In this document: positions 23,346 to 30,722 of the stretch, piece after piece
Layout: every line of letters begins with the position of its first letter
Numbering within the stretch: the first letter of the stretch is position 1
Assembly: GCA_900105225.1 (NCBI GenBank)
Contig: LT629764.1
Span: 2,140,501 to 2,204,500, forward strand
DNA from: Paenibacillaceae bacterium GAS479
GTDB lineage: Bacteria > Bacillota > Bacilli > Paenibacillales > Paenibacillaceae
Reading direction: 5' to 3'
DNA: 64,000 nucleotides
Program-made: the position numbers and the translations under genes
Notes under the pieces: generated by a model
What the model was told of the DNA's origin: nothing
Seen by the model: the letters and a program-made list of their open reading frames with translations, nothing else
Database searches by the model: none

Positions 23346-24545
23346 CTAAAATAATTTATCCATAGGAAAGTCCTTAGAATAATAATCTTGATGAATTACT
23401 AAGTGATCATCAGGTATACCAAATTCGAATGAGAATTTTTCCTTTATTCTGTGCGGATTGGGATCAACAATCGTAATTCGAGGTACAGTTTTCCTTTTCA
23501 TAAAAGCATTTTTAAACAAATGATTGCTTTGAATATCCGTGACTGGAAAGGAATATCCAATAATAATAATCTCACTCGCTTCAGTCAAACAAAGTTCTGC
23601 TTCTCTCCATAACTCCTTAAACAAGTCGCCATACATGTCGTAGGTTTTATGCTTAACAGGTGGGATAATTAAAGGCATTGAAGTAAGTCCAGACTTCCCA
23701 GCAGTGCCTTCAGGCATATGAGGAAATCTTGGGGTTAATCTAACGAACACTTGATCTTCTGGAGCTGGCTTTCCTGGGTCCGGTATATTCGGTGGGTAAT
23801 ATCCATAGGAGTACGGTTCGTAATTACTCATATATCTACCATTATGTGTATCGTAAGGATCAATAGTAGATTCAAAAATATAAAAAGTTTCAGGGCCAGC
23901 TGACTGAGTCATTGTTATCTTCTCATTTTCAATCGTAGTTGCACTACTTAGCCAGTTGGTAGAACCGTGTAGTTTAATAAGCTTAGGATAGTCAGTTTTT
24001 TGTGGGATTGAAGCAGGTTCCCATGCATTTCTATAGATCATTTTAGGCGTTACAAAATACCCAGCATCCGGAGTCCATTCCGTAGTTTCTGCTAATGCTC
24101 GATCCATAAGTGTATCCCAATTGAAAGTAACAATAACATCATCCTTTTTCAAAAGCTTAGCTAAATTTATGTGTGGTTCAGACACAGGCCCATTTTGTAT
24201 TTCATTAATAACAGAAGTAAATAGAAACACCAATTGATTATAAGACTTAAAGGATTCCCTAAGGCTGACAAAGTCTTGTGAATCATTAAAAGCATGAAGT
24301 AACTTTTCCTCAATCTCAGAATGTAAAACTTCAATGTCTGTACTATAATTCACAAAATCTTCTGGTTTCATCTTGTGGTGTTGGTTCAAGTAATTAATAA
24401 TCTCTCCTACCAAAACCCATGGATTTTGACTTATTTCTAACTTGTTGTAAGTTTTAAAAAAATCAATTGCAACGGGCATTCTAATCTTTGTTGGGGAACC
24501 ATCATAAGCTTTTGATGCGCCAGCTCCCAGAATGATAGCTTTCAT
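23346..24545 (-). CDS. SIR2-like domain protein (putative defence NADase)
   Basis: The 399-residue protein has a SIR2-like fold: N-terminal GAGASKAYDG (NAD-binding loop), TFNWDTLMDRAL with the Asn/Asp of the NAD site, KLHGSTNW with the catalytic-type His, and C-terminal IIIIGYSFPVTD. Such SIR2-like proteins, without zinc fingers, occur in anti-phage systems (for example Thoeris ThsA, DSR, SIR2-pAgo) where they deplete NAD+. It begins MKAIILGAG after AAAGGAG. Its neighbours to the right are AbiH and Nudix-wHTH genes, supporting a defence context. An AbiH-like or housekeeping deacetylase role is less likely but not excluded. Confidence 0.82.
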   Translation of the reverse strand: MKAIILGAGASKAYDGSPTKIRMPVAIDFFKTYNKLEISQNPWVLVGEIINYLNQHHKMKPEDFVNYSTDIEVLHSEIEEKLLHAFNDSQDFVSLRESFKSYNQLVFLFTSVINEIQNGPVSEPHINLAKLLKKDDVIVTFNWDTLMDRALAETTEWTPDAGYFVTPKMIYRNAWEPASIPQKTDYPKLIKLHGSTNWLSSATTIENEKITMTQSAGPETFYIFESTIDPYDTHNGRYMSNYEPYSYGYYPPNIPDPGKPAPEDQVFVRLTPRFPHMPEGTAGKSGLTSMPLIIPPVKHKTYDMYGDLFKELWREAELCLTEASEIIIIGYSFPVTDIQSNHLFKNAFMKRKTVPRITIVDPNPHRIKEKFSFEFGIPDDHLVIHQDYYSKDFPMDKLF

Positions 24546-24796
24546 TCTTCCAATTCTCCTTTGGTCTAGTTTTAGCTCTAAGATACGAATATGCTACTCT
24601 CACTCCAATGCTATTCTCACCCAATCTGATTGGAAGCATGATGAAACCATGTCCAACAATACTGGTCCTGGTTTATATGAACAAGGGTTGGATTTACAGA
24701 GCCATGGCTCTGTAAATCCATAATTCGCCGCCGCGTGATGCTGAGGGTTTTTGAGAAGGTGTCTTAATAAACATCTTCCATTGGATGTGTTAACCT
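24546..24796. other. intergenic region between SIR2-like and AbiH genes
   Basis: The region holds the SIR2 ribosome site, a hairpin at about 24691-24720 (GGATTTACAGAGCC/GGCTCTGTAAATCC) and a partial copy of the dispersed repeat. I see no gene. Confidence 0.6.
24718..24746. repeat. dispersed palindromic repeat, copy E (right half)
   Basis: TAATTCGCCGCCGCGTGATG then CTGAG matches the right half of copy D (22809-22834) with two differences. The left half is replaced by an unrelated hairpin. Confidence 0.5.
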
Positions 24797-25717
24797 CTAG
24801 GAAACGTGATAAGTATCAAACACACCATTAAACCCACAAGATTTAATAATACTTTCGTATTGCTTACGTAGTGCAATATCATCAAAGTCATTTAGATACC
24901 AAGTAACGTTTGCATTCGATAACCTGCGACAAATCTCCGTTATGTATATTTTATCAACCTCCGAGAAAGAAAATCCAAAAGAATATACTCTATCAACAGA
25001 TATTGTTCCAATACTATTAAAGAAATCCTGGTTCCCTTTAATAGCTTCGGTTGTGTTCTTTCTTAATTTTTCTAGCATATCCTGTAGTGCATTCTCAGAA
25101 CCAACATGGCGACCCATATATTCTTCTGTATAATCAGTATCGTTTCCATGCCCGAACAATAATTTGCCCCCTTGCTTCCCGTGAATGTGACAAACATTCT
25201 TTGCTTCGTATAGCGCCTCTAAAGTAGCAGTGTAATTGAAAGTTAGGAAAAGATCTTTACTATTATCAATCAGCTTTTCAAAATCACCCTTGGGAGATAC
25301 TTCATCAATATCAATTGTATTAATCCATTCAGCAAAATAATCGGTAATCTCCAATACTGCTCCAACGAGATTGTTTGATAGGTCTTCATTTCTGTAAACT
25401 GTGTGCCACTCGTTATCATCATCGTCGTCATAGTTATCGAGGTATTCATTTAAATCTAAATAACCAAGTGATGTTTCGAGATCGGACCATTTTTCACCTT
25501 CCGGCTCGGCATTGGTAACGACCGCTATCAAGAAACCTACTACATCAATATCACCATAACTCATATCACCATCGGGCATCATTTGAGCTTCGGGTACACA
25601 TCCATCGAATAAAGCATCAGGATACTCCTCCTTAAGATATTGATGGAAGTCTTCATAAGATGTTTGCATACCATGAGCTAAATCAAATCCATTACCAATA
25701 ATATATAAATTCGCCAT
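24797..25717 (-). CDS. AbiH-family abortive infection protein
   Basis: From the ATG at 25717 (ribosome site AAAGGGGTG) the product is 306 residues. It begins LYIIGNGFDLAHGMQTSYED, the hallmark of the AbiH family, and has the FLTFNYTATLEALYE and CHIHG motifs of the related SIR2-like fold. AbiH of Lactococcus confers phage resistance by abortive infection; the mechanism is not established. A stretch of acidic residues (DNYDDDDDNE) interrupts the domain near residue 100. Its promoter lies inside a 59-bp near-perfect palindrome and shares a motif with the Nudix gene promoter upstream, so regulation by that Nudix protein is likely. Confidence 0.87.
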   Translation of the reverse strand: MANLYIIGNGFDLAHGMQTSYEDFHQYLKEEYPDALFDGCVPEAQMMPDGDMSYGDIDVVGFLIAVVTNAEPEGEKWSDLETSLGYLDLNEYLDNYDDDDDNEWHTVYRNEDLSNNLVGAVLEITDYFAEWINTIDIDEVSPKGDFEKLIDNSKDLFLTFNYTATLEALYEAKNVCHIHGKQGGKLLFGHGNDTDYTEEYMGRHVGSENALQDMLEKLRKNTTEAIKGNQDFFNSIGTISVDRVYSFGFSFSEVDKIYITEICRRLSNANVTWYLNDFDDIALRKQYESIIKSCGFNGVFDTYHVS

Positions 25718-25737
25718 TTGAATCACCCCTTTACCCA

Positions 25738-25796
25738 ATTATACAAAACACAATTAACTAAGTCAATATAACTTAGTTAATTGTGTTTTGTATAAT
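25738..25796 (-). promoter_or_regulatory. 26+26 bp perfect palindrome containing the AbiH promoter
   Basis: Positions 25738-25763 and 25771-25796 are exact reverse complements separated by seven bases. On the minus strand the palindrome contains TTGACT (25766-25761), a 17-base spacer and TATAAT (25743-25738), a near-consensus promoter for the AbiH gene. The text TTAACTAAGTCAATATA (25754-25770) recurs with one change at 26866-26882 in the Nudix gene promoter. The palindrome starts four bases beyond the Nudix stop, so it could also act as a transcript-end hairpin. Confidence 0.8.
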
Positions 25797-25801
25797 CCAA
25801 T

Positions 25802-26833
25802 TTAAAATGAGTTGTAAATGGATAGACTGAGTTCGAGTTCCTCGTCTCTAAATTGATAGAGTTGCGTTTTGGGTCCGGCATACCTTTGTTCCTTCTTATT
25901 AAGAACCTCTAAAAGACCCTGTCTTCCCTTAGTTGAAAGAAGTTTTTTGGAGAAGTTTGTTTCGTCAACCTGAAATTCAGGCACAGTATCCCTCAATAGT
26001 CGATGTAACTCTCGGAGAGTAAATCCTGTTTCATCTAAAAAATGCCTTGCTATTGTCTTTGTTAATAATTCAGTATGCATTCGTTTAATAGCGCAACGGA
26101 GTATATCCTCATGGTCAAATGCTAATCCTAATTCAAGTGCTTCATCTAAGGTAAAAAGTTTTGCTTCCATAGCATCTGTACTCGCTTCTAGATCCTTAAA
26201 TACTACCTCCCTAAACACATCAGTCCCGTTTTGAACAGTTACAAAAACTTCTGGTCTTACTAATGCAAAATATGCAACAGATGGTATCCATCCCCTTGGG
26301 TCTCTACCTTCGTAGTAGAATGTCTTTAGCTGATCGAGTTTAAAGTCCTTGACAATACCGGTCTCCTCTTTTAACTCCCTTTCTGCCGCTGCATCTAAAG
26401 TTTCATCTACCTTAGAAAATCCTCCCGGTAATGCCCACCTTCCCTCGTATGTTTCTTCCTTCCGACGAATTAGCAAAATATACGGCTTGAAAGTCGGCAT
26501 ATGTGGGCGTTTTTTGTGCTCAAACATAGGAATTACCGTAAAAACACAAATATCTACCGGTAACCCATCAGGTGTCTGAAAAGCCCCAACAGATTCTTCA
26601 GCTCCTGGCAATAAACGTATTTCACCATTGGAGTAGTGGGCGTAAACTGAAATGTTATTCTGAGATCCAACAACTAATTCACTAACAACACAAGAAGTTT
26701 CATCAGAGTTCAATCTCTTATAAAACTGTCCATTTAGGTGAACCTCATATGCTAAAGCTTGTGGATCAGCTAAATCAGTCCAATTTACTCGTATGGGCTT
26801 TGTTAAAAGTTGCTCTATATTCAGCTTACTCAA
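25802..26833 (-). CDS. Nudix protein with N-terminal FN3-like and C-terminal wHTH-like domains
   Basis: A TTG at 26833 follows AAGGGGTG; the ATG at 26851 would overlap the -10 hexamer, so I prefer the TTG (343 residues). Residues about 10-80 look FN3-like (VNWTDLADPQALAYEVHLNG). A Nudix domain follows with an intact box: GGFSKVDETLDAAAERELKE, then ETGI. The last 110 residues resemble the winged-helix tail of NrtR-type regulators (LDETGFTLRELHRLL, then FSKKLLS). NrtR proteins bind ADP-ribose-type ligands and repress NAD genes; an intact Nudix box suggests hydrolase activity may be retained. It probably represses itself and the AbiH gene. Confidence 0.82.
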   Translation of the reverse strand: MSKLNIEQLLTKPIRVNWTDLADPQALAYEVHLNGQFYKRLNSDETSCVVSELVVGSQNNISVYAHYSNGEIRLLPGAEESVGAFQTPDGLPVDICVFTVIPMFEHKKRPHMPTFKPYILLIRRKEETYEGRWALPGGFSKVDETLDAAAERELKEETGIVKDFKLDQLKTFYYEGRDPRGWIPSVAYFALVRPEVFVTVQNGTDVFREVVFKDLEASTDAMEAKLFTLDEALELGLAFDHEDILRCAIKRMHTELLTKTIARHFLDETGFTLRELHRLLRDTVPEFQVDETNFSKKLLSTKGRQGLLEVLNKKEQRYAGPKTQLYQFRDEELELSLSIYNSF

Positions 26834-26851
26834 CAATCTACACCCCTTCAT

Positions 26852-26882
26852 ATTATAAAGTTATTTTAACTAAGTCATTATA
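26852..26882 (-). promoter_or_regulatory. promoter and candidate operator of the Nudix gene
   Basis: On the minus strand TATAAT (26857-26852) lies just upstream of the ribosome site. The -35 region overlaps TTAACTAAGTCATTATA (26866-26882 plus strand), which matches 16 of 17 bases of the AbiH palindrome core. A small palindrome AGTTA-TTT-TAACT overlaps it. Confidence 0.65.
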
Positions 26883-27177
26883 TCATATAATTAGAAACAC
26901 TGTTCTCCCAAAATGACTACCGGACTTTCTAAACCAGCAACTCAAATCGACTGCCCATACATTTTCTTGTCATCTCAGTAACCAATCTAAAGCCATAAGA
27001 AATGTGCCCAACATCTTCAATAACAGGCAAAGCTACTGAAGTACAAGAAAAGTACCGCCAAAAGCGTCACCTAGACGAAATTGGCGGTACCTCTAAAAAA
27101 TGTTTTAACCACAAGCGGACTGAAACCTTGCCCAACATTAACAATGGTGGTTTTGCATGAACAATGGTTCCGATAAA
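26883..27177. other. degraded intergenic region with a hairpin
   Basis: A hairpin (GTACCGCCAA/TTGGCGGTAC) lies at about 27052-27090. On the minus strand, around 26930-27010, a short open stretch reads VGHISYGFRLVTEMTRKCMG and ends in a stop; it looks like the end of a decayed gene of unknown family. Nothing else is supported. Confidence 0.45.
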
Positions 27178-27255
27178 CGAGGGGATTTGAACCCCTGTCC
27201 GAAGGCAACGGCACACAGGCATCTACGGGTGTAATCGTGGTTTTAATGTCACCTG
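27178..27255 (-). repeat. partial tmRNA 3'-end copy (candidate att site)
   Basis: The first 56 bases (27178-27233) are identical to 35571-35626, the T-arm and flanking part of ssrA, and the next 22 are partly similar (TAATGTCACCTG against TGATGTCACCTG). The outermost acceptor-stem bases differ, so it cannot be a working tmRNA end. Fragments of this kind mark the distal end of elements integrated into ssrA. Confidence 0.85.
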
Positions 27256-27256
27256 A

Positions 27257-27832
27257 TCATATATAAGCAATCAGAGCGTTTCTTGACCAGGCAGGTAATG
27301 ACTCCATACAATAGGTCAGCTTTCCCTCCATGATTTCAGCCACAATGGAAGGCACGAATGTATTATCAATGATAACGACATGATCCGCGATAGATAGAGC
27401 AGGATTAAGGTTTTTTAAAGATTGACCATAACGAAAACGAATATCCTTTTCTGCAATCCAATGTCCACCCTGCTCGACCCGAGAAGCTACACGGTCTATA
27501 TGCATTTGGACATCTTGGAGGCCGATGTAGTACATGGCAATCTGATATCCGGTTTCTTTTGCAAGTTGCATATGCTTCAGAACAAAAGTGCCTGATAAGG
27601 TCGTCTCAACGGCAAAATGTTCGCCTCTTTTAATGAGAGAACGGATTCTTTTTACCGCTTCCCTTCCCGCAGATAGATCAGCACTGCGTGGGTCATCCGG
27701 TTTTAGTTCCCGTGCAATCTGGTCAGGATCAACCAATTCACCGAGCCAATTCCTCATTTGCAAGCTGATCGTGCTCTTGCCAGCCCCGTTAGTACCTGCA
27801 AAAACCGTCATAATAGGTCGGGTATTATTCAC
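27257..27832 (-). CDS. zeta-toxin-like P-loop kinase
   Basis: The 191-residue protein has Walker A GTNGAGKST near residue 13, VDPDQIARELKP, and ETTLSG around residue 75, the pattern of zeta toxin/UDP-N-acetylglucosamine kinase-like proteins. Members phosphorylate peptidoglycan precursors or other small molecules. The GTG start overlaps the last eight bases of the upstream small gene, a typical toxin-antitoxin layout. It is the first gene inside the ssrA-bounded island. A metabolic kinase role cannot be ruled out, since YbfB/zeta-like P-loop kinases vary. Confidence 0.82.
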   Translation of the reverse strand: MNNTRPIMTVFAGTNGAGKSTISLQMRNWLGELVDPDQIARELKPDDPRSADLSAGREAVKRIRSLIKRGEHFAVETTLSGTFVLKHMQLAKETGYQIAMYYIGLQDVQMHIDRVASRVEQGGHWIAEKDIRFRYGQSLKNLNPALSIADHVVIIDNTFVPSIVAEIMEGKLTYCMESLPAWSRNALIAYI

Positions 27833-28022
27833 TATATTCTAACTCCCGCCGATTGCCGGTTGCATCAAAAAAGATCTCAAATTTGTTCCCATCTGCATCT
27901 TCCCGGATACGTTTATTGTTTTTTATATAGTAAATGGAAGCACCTGATGCTTTGGCTTGCAGACGGGCATATTGATTTGCTTTATTCAATATTTCCTGGA
28001 GCTGTTCTCGATTGGACAACAT
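27825..28022 (-). CDS. putative antitoxin of the zeta-like toxin
   Basis: From the ATG at 28022 (ribosome site TTGGAGGG) the product is 65 residues: a helical N terminus (MLSNREQLQEILNKANQYAR) and a beta-rich basic middle (ASIYYIKNNKRIREDADGN). Its end overlaps the toxin start by eight bases. Small proteins of this type are seen directly upstream of zeta-like toxins, although this one does not resemble classical epsilon antitoxin in any motif I can name. An upstream in-frame start (28115) would read through the promoter region and is less likely. Confidence 0.7.
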   Translation of the reverse strand: MLSNREQLQEILNKANQYARLQAKASGASIYYIKNNKRIREDADGNKFEIFFDATGNRRELEYSE

Positions 28023-28028
28023 CTTGAT

Positions 28029-28089
28029 CCCTCCAACTGCGTCATATACGGACATTATATCATAATCAAAAGAGCCACCAACCAGATAA
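28029..28089. repeat. duplicated promoter segment, copy at the zeta TA locus
   Basis: This 61-bp stretch matches 22694-22753 with one inserted base and about three substitutions. On the minus strand it supplies a -10-like TATAAT and the ribosome site of the antitoxin gene. The hairpin that is complete at the SNF2 copy is cut after its first half here, so this copy looks derived. Confidence 0.85.
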
Positions 28090-28200
28090 TAAACTGTGAC
28101 CCGTAAGATGGACACTTTGAAAAACAGCGGCCTTCTTGCCGGTCGCAGTTCAGCCGTCGGGGGTTCAGGTCTCTTACGGCTTTATTTTCATGAACAAACA

Positions 28201-29496
28201 TTAAATAGTCTTACTGATTTCATTAATGGGCGGCAGACTATTTAAACGATCGATCAGTTGCCTAAGGCTTGTTATGTTTGCAGCATACTGCCGGACATCC
28301 TCACCAAGCAGTTTGTCGACCTGTTCTCTTGTGAACGTAAAGCTATACGTTGCGCTTTCATATTGACCTGTGTTGTCATCCATCGAGGTGGTAATGCTAT
28401 CGACATTATCAATCAGGCTTAAGAGCAGAATGGAATTACGCAAAAAAAATTCACCACTTATTGCACCGTCTTTTTTCACATAAGTAGAGTCATTCATTAT
28501 ATAGTTGATGGTCAATCCATAAGGCTGAGCCTTCGTTTGGAGTTCAATCCCTTTACCTTCAAAACCTATTGGCTTGGGCATTGCACGGATAAGACCGTCT
28601 ACCTTTGCTGGGTTACCCACATAAAGTGTTTTGTTCTCCATAAGCTTATCCATATTAAATCCGGAATAGGATGGCTGCGATAATTGCTGTAAAGGCTTAG
28701 GATTGGCTGTACACCCTACAACCAAGGCTGCAATAACGAGCATAGAGCCTGCGACTATCCAAGTAGGAGGTTGACGATAAGAGAGAATATTTTTAATTCT
28801 TGCCTTAATATTACTCTCTCCAAAGGCAAGTGGACTACCGGTTAATAACCCGCTTCTGCTTACTGAAAGAGAAAGCAAGGAGTTTGAATAGCTTCCTTTA
28901 ATCTGGTGGCCCATCTTGCTCACGACACGCTCATCGCAGGACATTTCCATATCTTTACTCACGAGCGCATAAGACAGCCACATAAGCGGATTAAACCAAT
29001 GGACGATAAGTATCATAAACGCAAAAGGTTTTATCAGATGATCTCGTCTCATGATATGCGTTTGCTCATGCAGTAAAATGTAAGACAGCTCATGCTCACT
29101 TATGCTGGTCGGAATGTATATTTTCGGCTTCAAAAAACCGCAAACAAAGGGTGTGGCTATCTGGTCAGTCTCAAAGATATTATCTTTGACGAGGGTTGCC
29201 GTTCGGACACTAGCCAGTATTTTTAAGTACGAAATGACGCTGTAAAGAAAGAGAATGGCTGCGCCTGTTATCCAGATTATACTTCCGATCCACATGATGT
29301 TTTGCATAGGATTTGCGCTTGCCATCGGGTTAGCAGCTGGAAGTGATGAATTTACCAAACGGCTTATCCCACTAATTCCATGTCCATAACAGGATTTAGC
29401 TGCATCCCAATATCCTGTGGCACAAATTCCATGAAACCTGTGCCAGCTTTGGCCTGGGGCTGCACCAGTCGTAATATACTGAAGCTTGAAGTCAGG
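28201..29496 (-). pseudogene. M56 (BlaR1-type) metallopeptidase, frameshifted and IS-truncated
   Basis: The C-terminal frame (28201 to about 29372) encodes a BlaR1/MecR1-like M56 peptidase with the zinc motif HEQTH, the downstream Glu region CDERVV, a TM segment (WIVAGSMLVIAALVVGC) and a DUF4825-like end (TLYVGNPAKVDGLIRAMP, then YGLTINYIMND). Upstream another frame continues the protein (GFMEFVPQDIGMQLNPVMDM), shifted by one base near 29371. The N-terminal membrane segments are missing because the IS4-family element begins at 29497. Such peptidases normally cleave a BlaI-type repressor in response to wall stress; no blaI is visible here. Confidence 0.8.
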
Positions 29497-30722
29497 CCTG
29501 TTGATTAACCACTAAATGGTAGAAAAAAAGTCGCCAACTCGGTAAAATGTTTGTACCCCTACAAACAACCGAAAGGTGGCGACTCCATGAAAAAGTCTAC
29601 CATGATTCCATCTATCCTTCAAACTGTATTGACCCCCGATGAAGTCGAGCTTGTGGTCCAAGCTGTCGGCTATGTGGACAACGCCCGGAAATTCACGGTC
29701 TATGATTTGTTCTTGTATTGGAGTGTTGCCGCCAGTGAAGAATGGCCCAGCTATCGTTTCGGAGCGGATCATGCGGCCAGCAGCGGTTTGCGCCCCGTGC
29801 ACTACTCTTCTTTTTCCGGCACAGCAGCTGATGTACCGTTTGCGGTATTTAAGGAAATTTTTCATCTCATCGTCCGCAAATGCAACCGAGAAACACGGCG
29901 GAAACTGGCCTTCCCTAAAGAATTGCTGCTGATCGACTCTACGACCATGACGGTGGGAAAAACACGCTTGCCATGGGCGCCTTACCACGGAGAACGTGCT
30001 GCGGTAAAGTTGCATGTAGCCTTGCAGGCTCAAACGATGCAACCCCTTCAAGTGACCGAGACGGTTGGCTCTAAGCACGATGGGCCGGTGTGCGAATCGC
30101 TAGAAAACACAGCCTTTATTATGGTTATGGATCGAGCTTATGGGAAATTGGAGCGTTTGGATCGCTATAAACAAGAGGGGCAATCCTTCGTGATTCGATT
30201 GCGCGACAATGTTCATGTGGAAAAGCCCCGTGCACTACGACGTGAAGCTGCCGATGGTTCTTCTGTCATTCGCGACATCACCTGTCAACTAGGTACGCCT
30301 CAATGTCGTACGGAGAACCGTCATCGTGTGGTTATCTTTCGTGATTTTGAGGGAAGAGAAATCCGCGTTGTGACCGATTTGATGACCGTAACGGCTGAAC
30401 AAATCGCGTTGATGTACAAAGCTCGTTGGCAGATTGAGGTTTTCTTTCGCTGGATCAAACAGCATTTGAACATTCCGACTCTATTTGGTACGACAGAAAA
30501 CGTCGTCTATGGCCAGCTGTTCTGCGCGCTGATCGTCTTTGTACTGCTCAAATGGTTGTTCGACGGTGCAACGCAAACGCTGCCTCGACATGCGAGGCTT
30601 TCTTTTGTCCGTTTCACTCGCTTGCTCCTTTTAAATGCTTTGCCGGTTGAATGGACGATACGCCTGCGCCGATTGATAGACGGGGGCCTTATTTTAGATA
30701 CATATTCTGGTTAATCAACAGG
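29497..30722 (+). mobile_element. IS4-family insertion sequence
   Basis: The element is bounded by imperfect-free terminal repeats CCTGTTGATTAACCA (left, 29497) and TGGTTAATCAACAGG (right, ending 30722) and contains one transposase gene. It interrupts the M56 gene on its left and the end of the S8 peptidase gene on its right, so flanking DNA on the two sides is not from one original gene and no target duplication can be recognised. Confidence 0.85.
29587..30714 (+). CDS. IS4-family DDE transposase
   Basis: From the ATG at 29587 (ribosome site AAAGGTGG) the protein has 375 residues. The DDE-type core shows LLLIDSTTM (first Asp), VMDRAYGK (second Asp) and the IS4 signature YKARWQIEVFFRWIKQHL (Y-R-E-K) that carries the final Glu. 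Length and motifs are intact, so the element may still be mobile. It lies within terminal repeats at 29497 and 30722. Confidence 0.9.
   Translation: MKKSTMIPSILQTVLTPDEVELVVQAVGYVDNARKFTVYDLFLYWSVAASEEWPSYRFGADHAASSGLRPVHYSSFSGTAADVPFAVFKEIFHLIVRKCNRETRRKLAFPKELLLIDSTTMTVGKTRLPWAPYHGERAAVKLHVALQAQTMQPLQVTETVGSKHDGPVCESLENTAFIMVMDRAYGKLERLDRYKQEGQSFVIRLRDNVHVEKPRALRREAADGSSVIRDITCQLGTPQCRTENRHRVVIFRDFEGREIRVVTDLMTVTAEQIALMYKARWQIEVFFRWIKQHLNIPTLFGTTENVVYGQLFCALIVFVLLKWLFDGATQTLPRHARLSFVRFTRLLLLNALPVEWTIRLRRLIDGGLILDTYSG

Noticed and set aside
23346-25717. Thoeris system (ThsA/ThsB)
   Set aside because: A SIR2-like protein is present, but neither neighbour has TIR-domain features; AbiH and Nudix genes lie there instead.
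22694-28089. CRISPR-like interpretation of the repeated segments
   Set aside because: Only two copies 5.3 kb apart, no regular spacers and no cas genes in the window.
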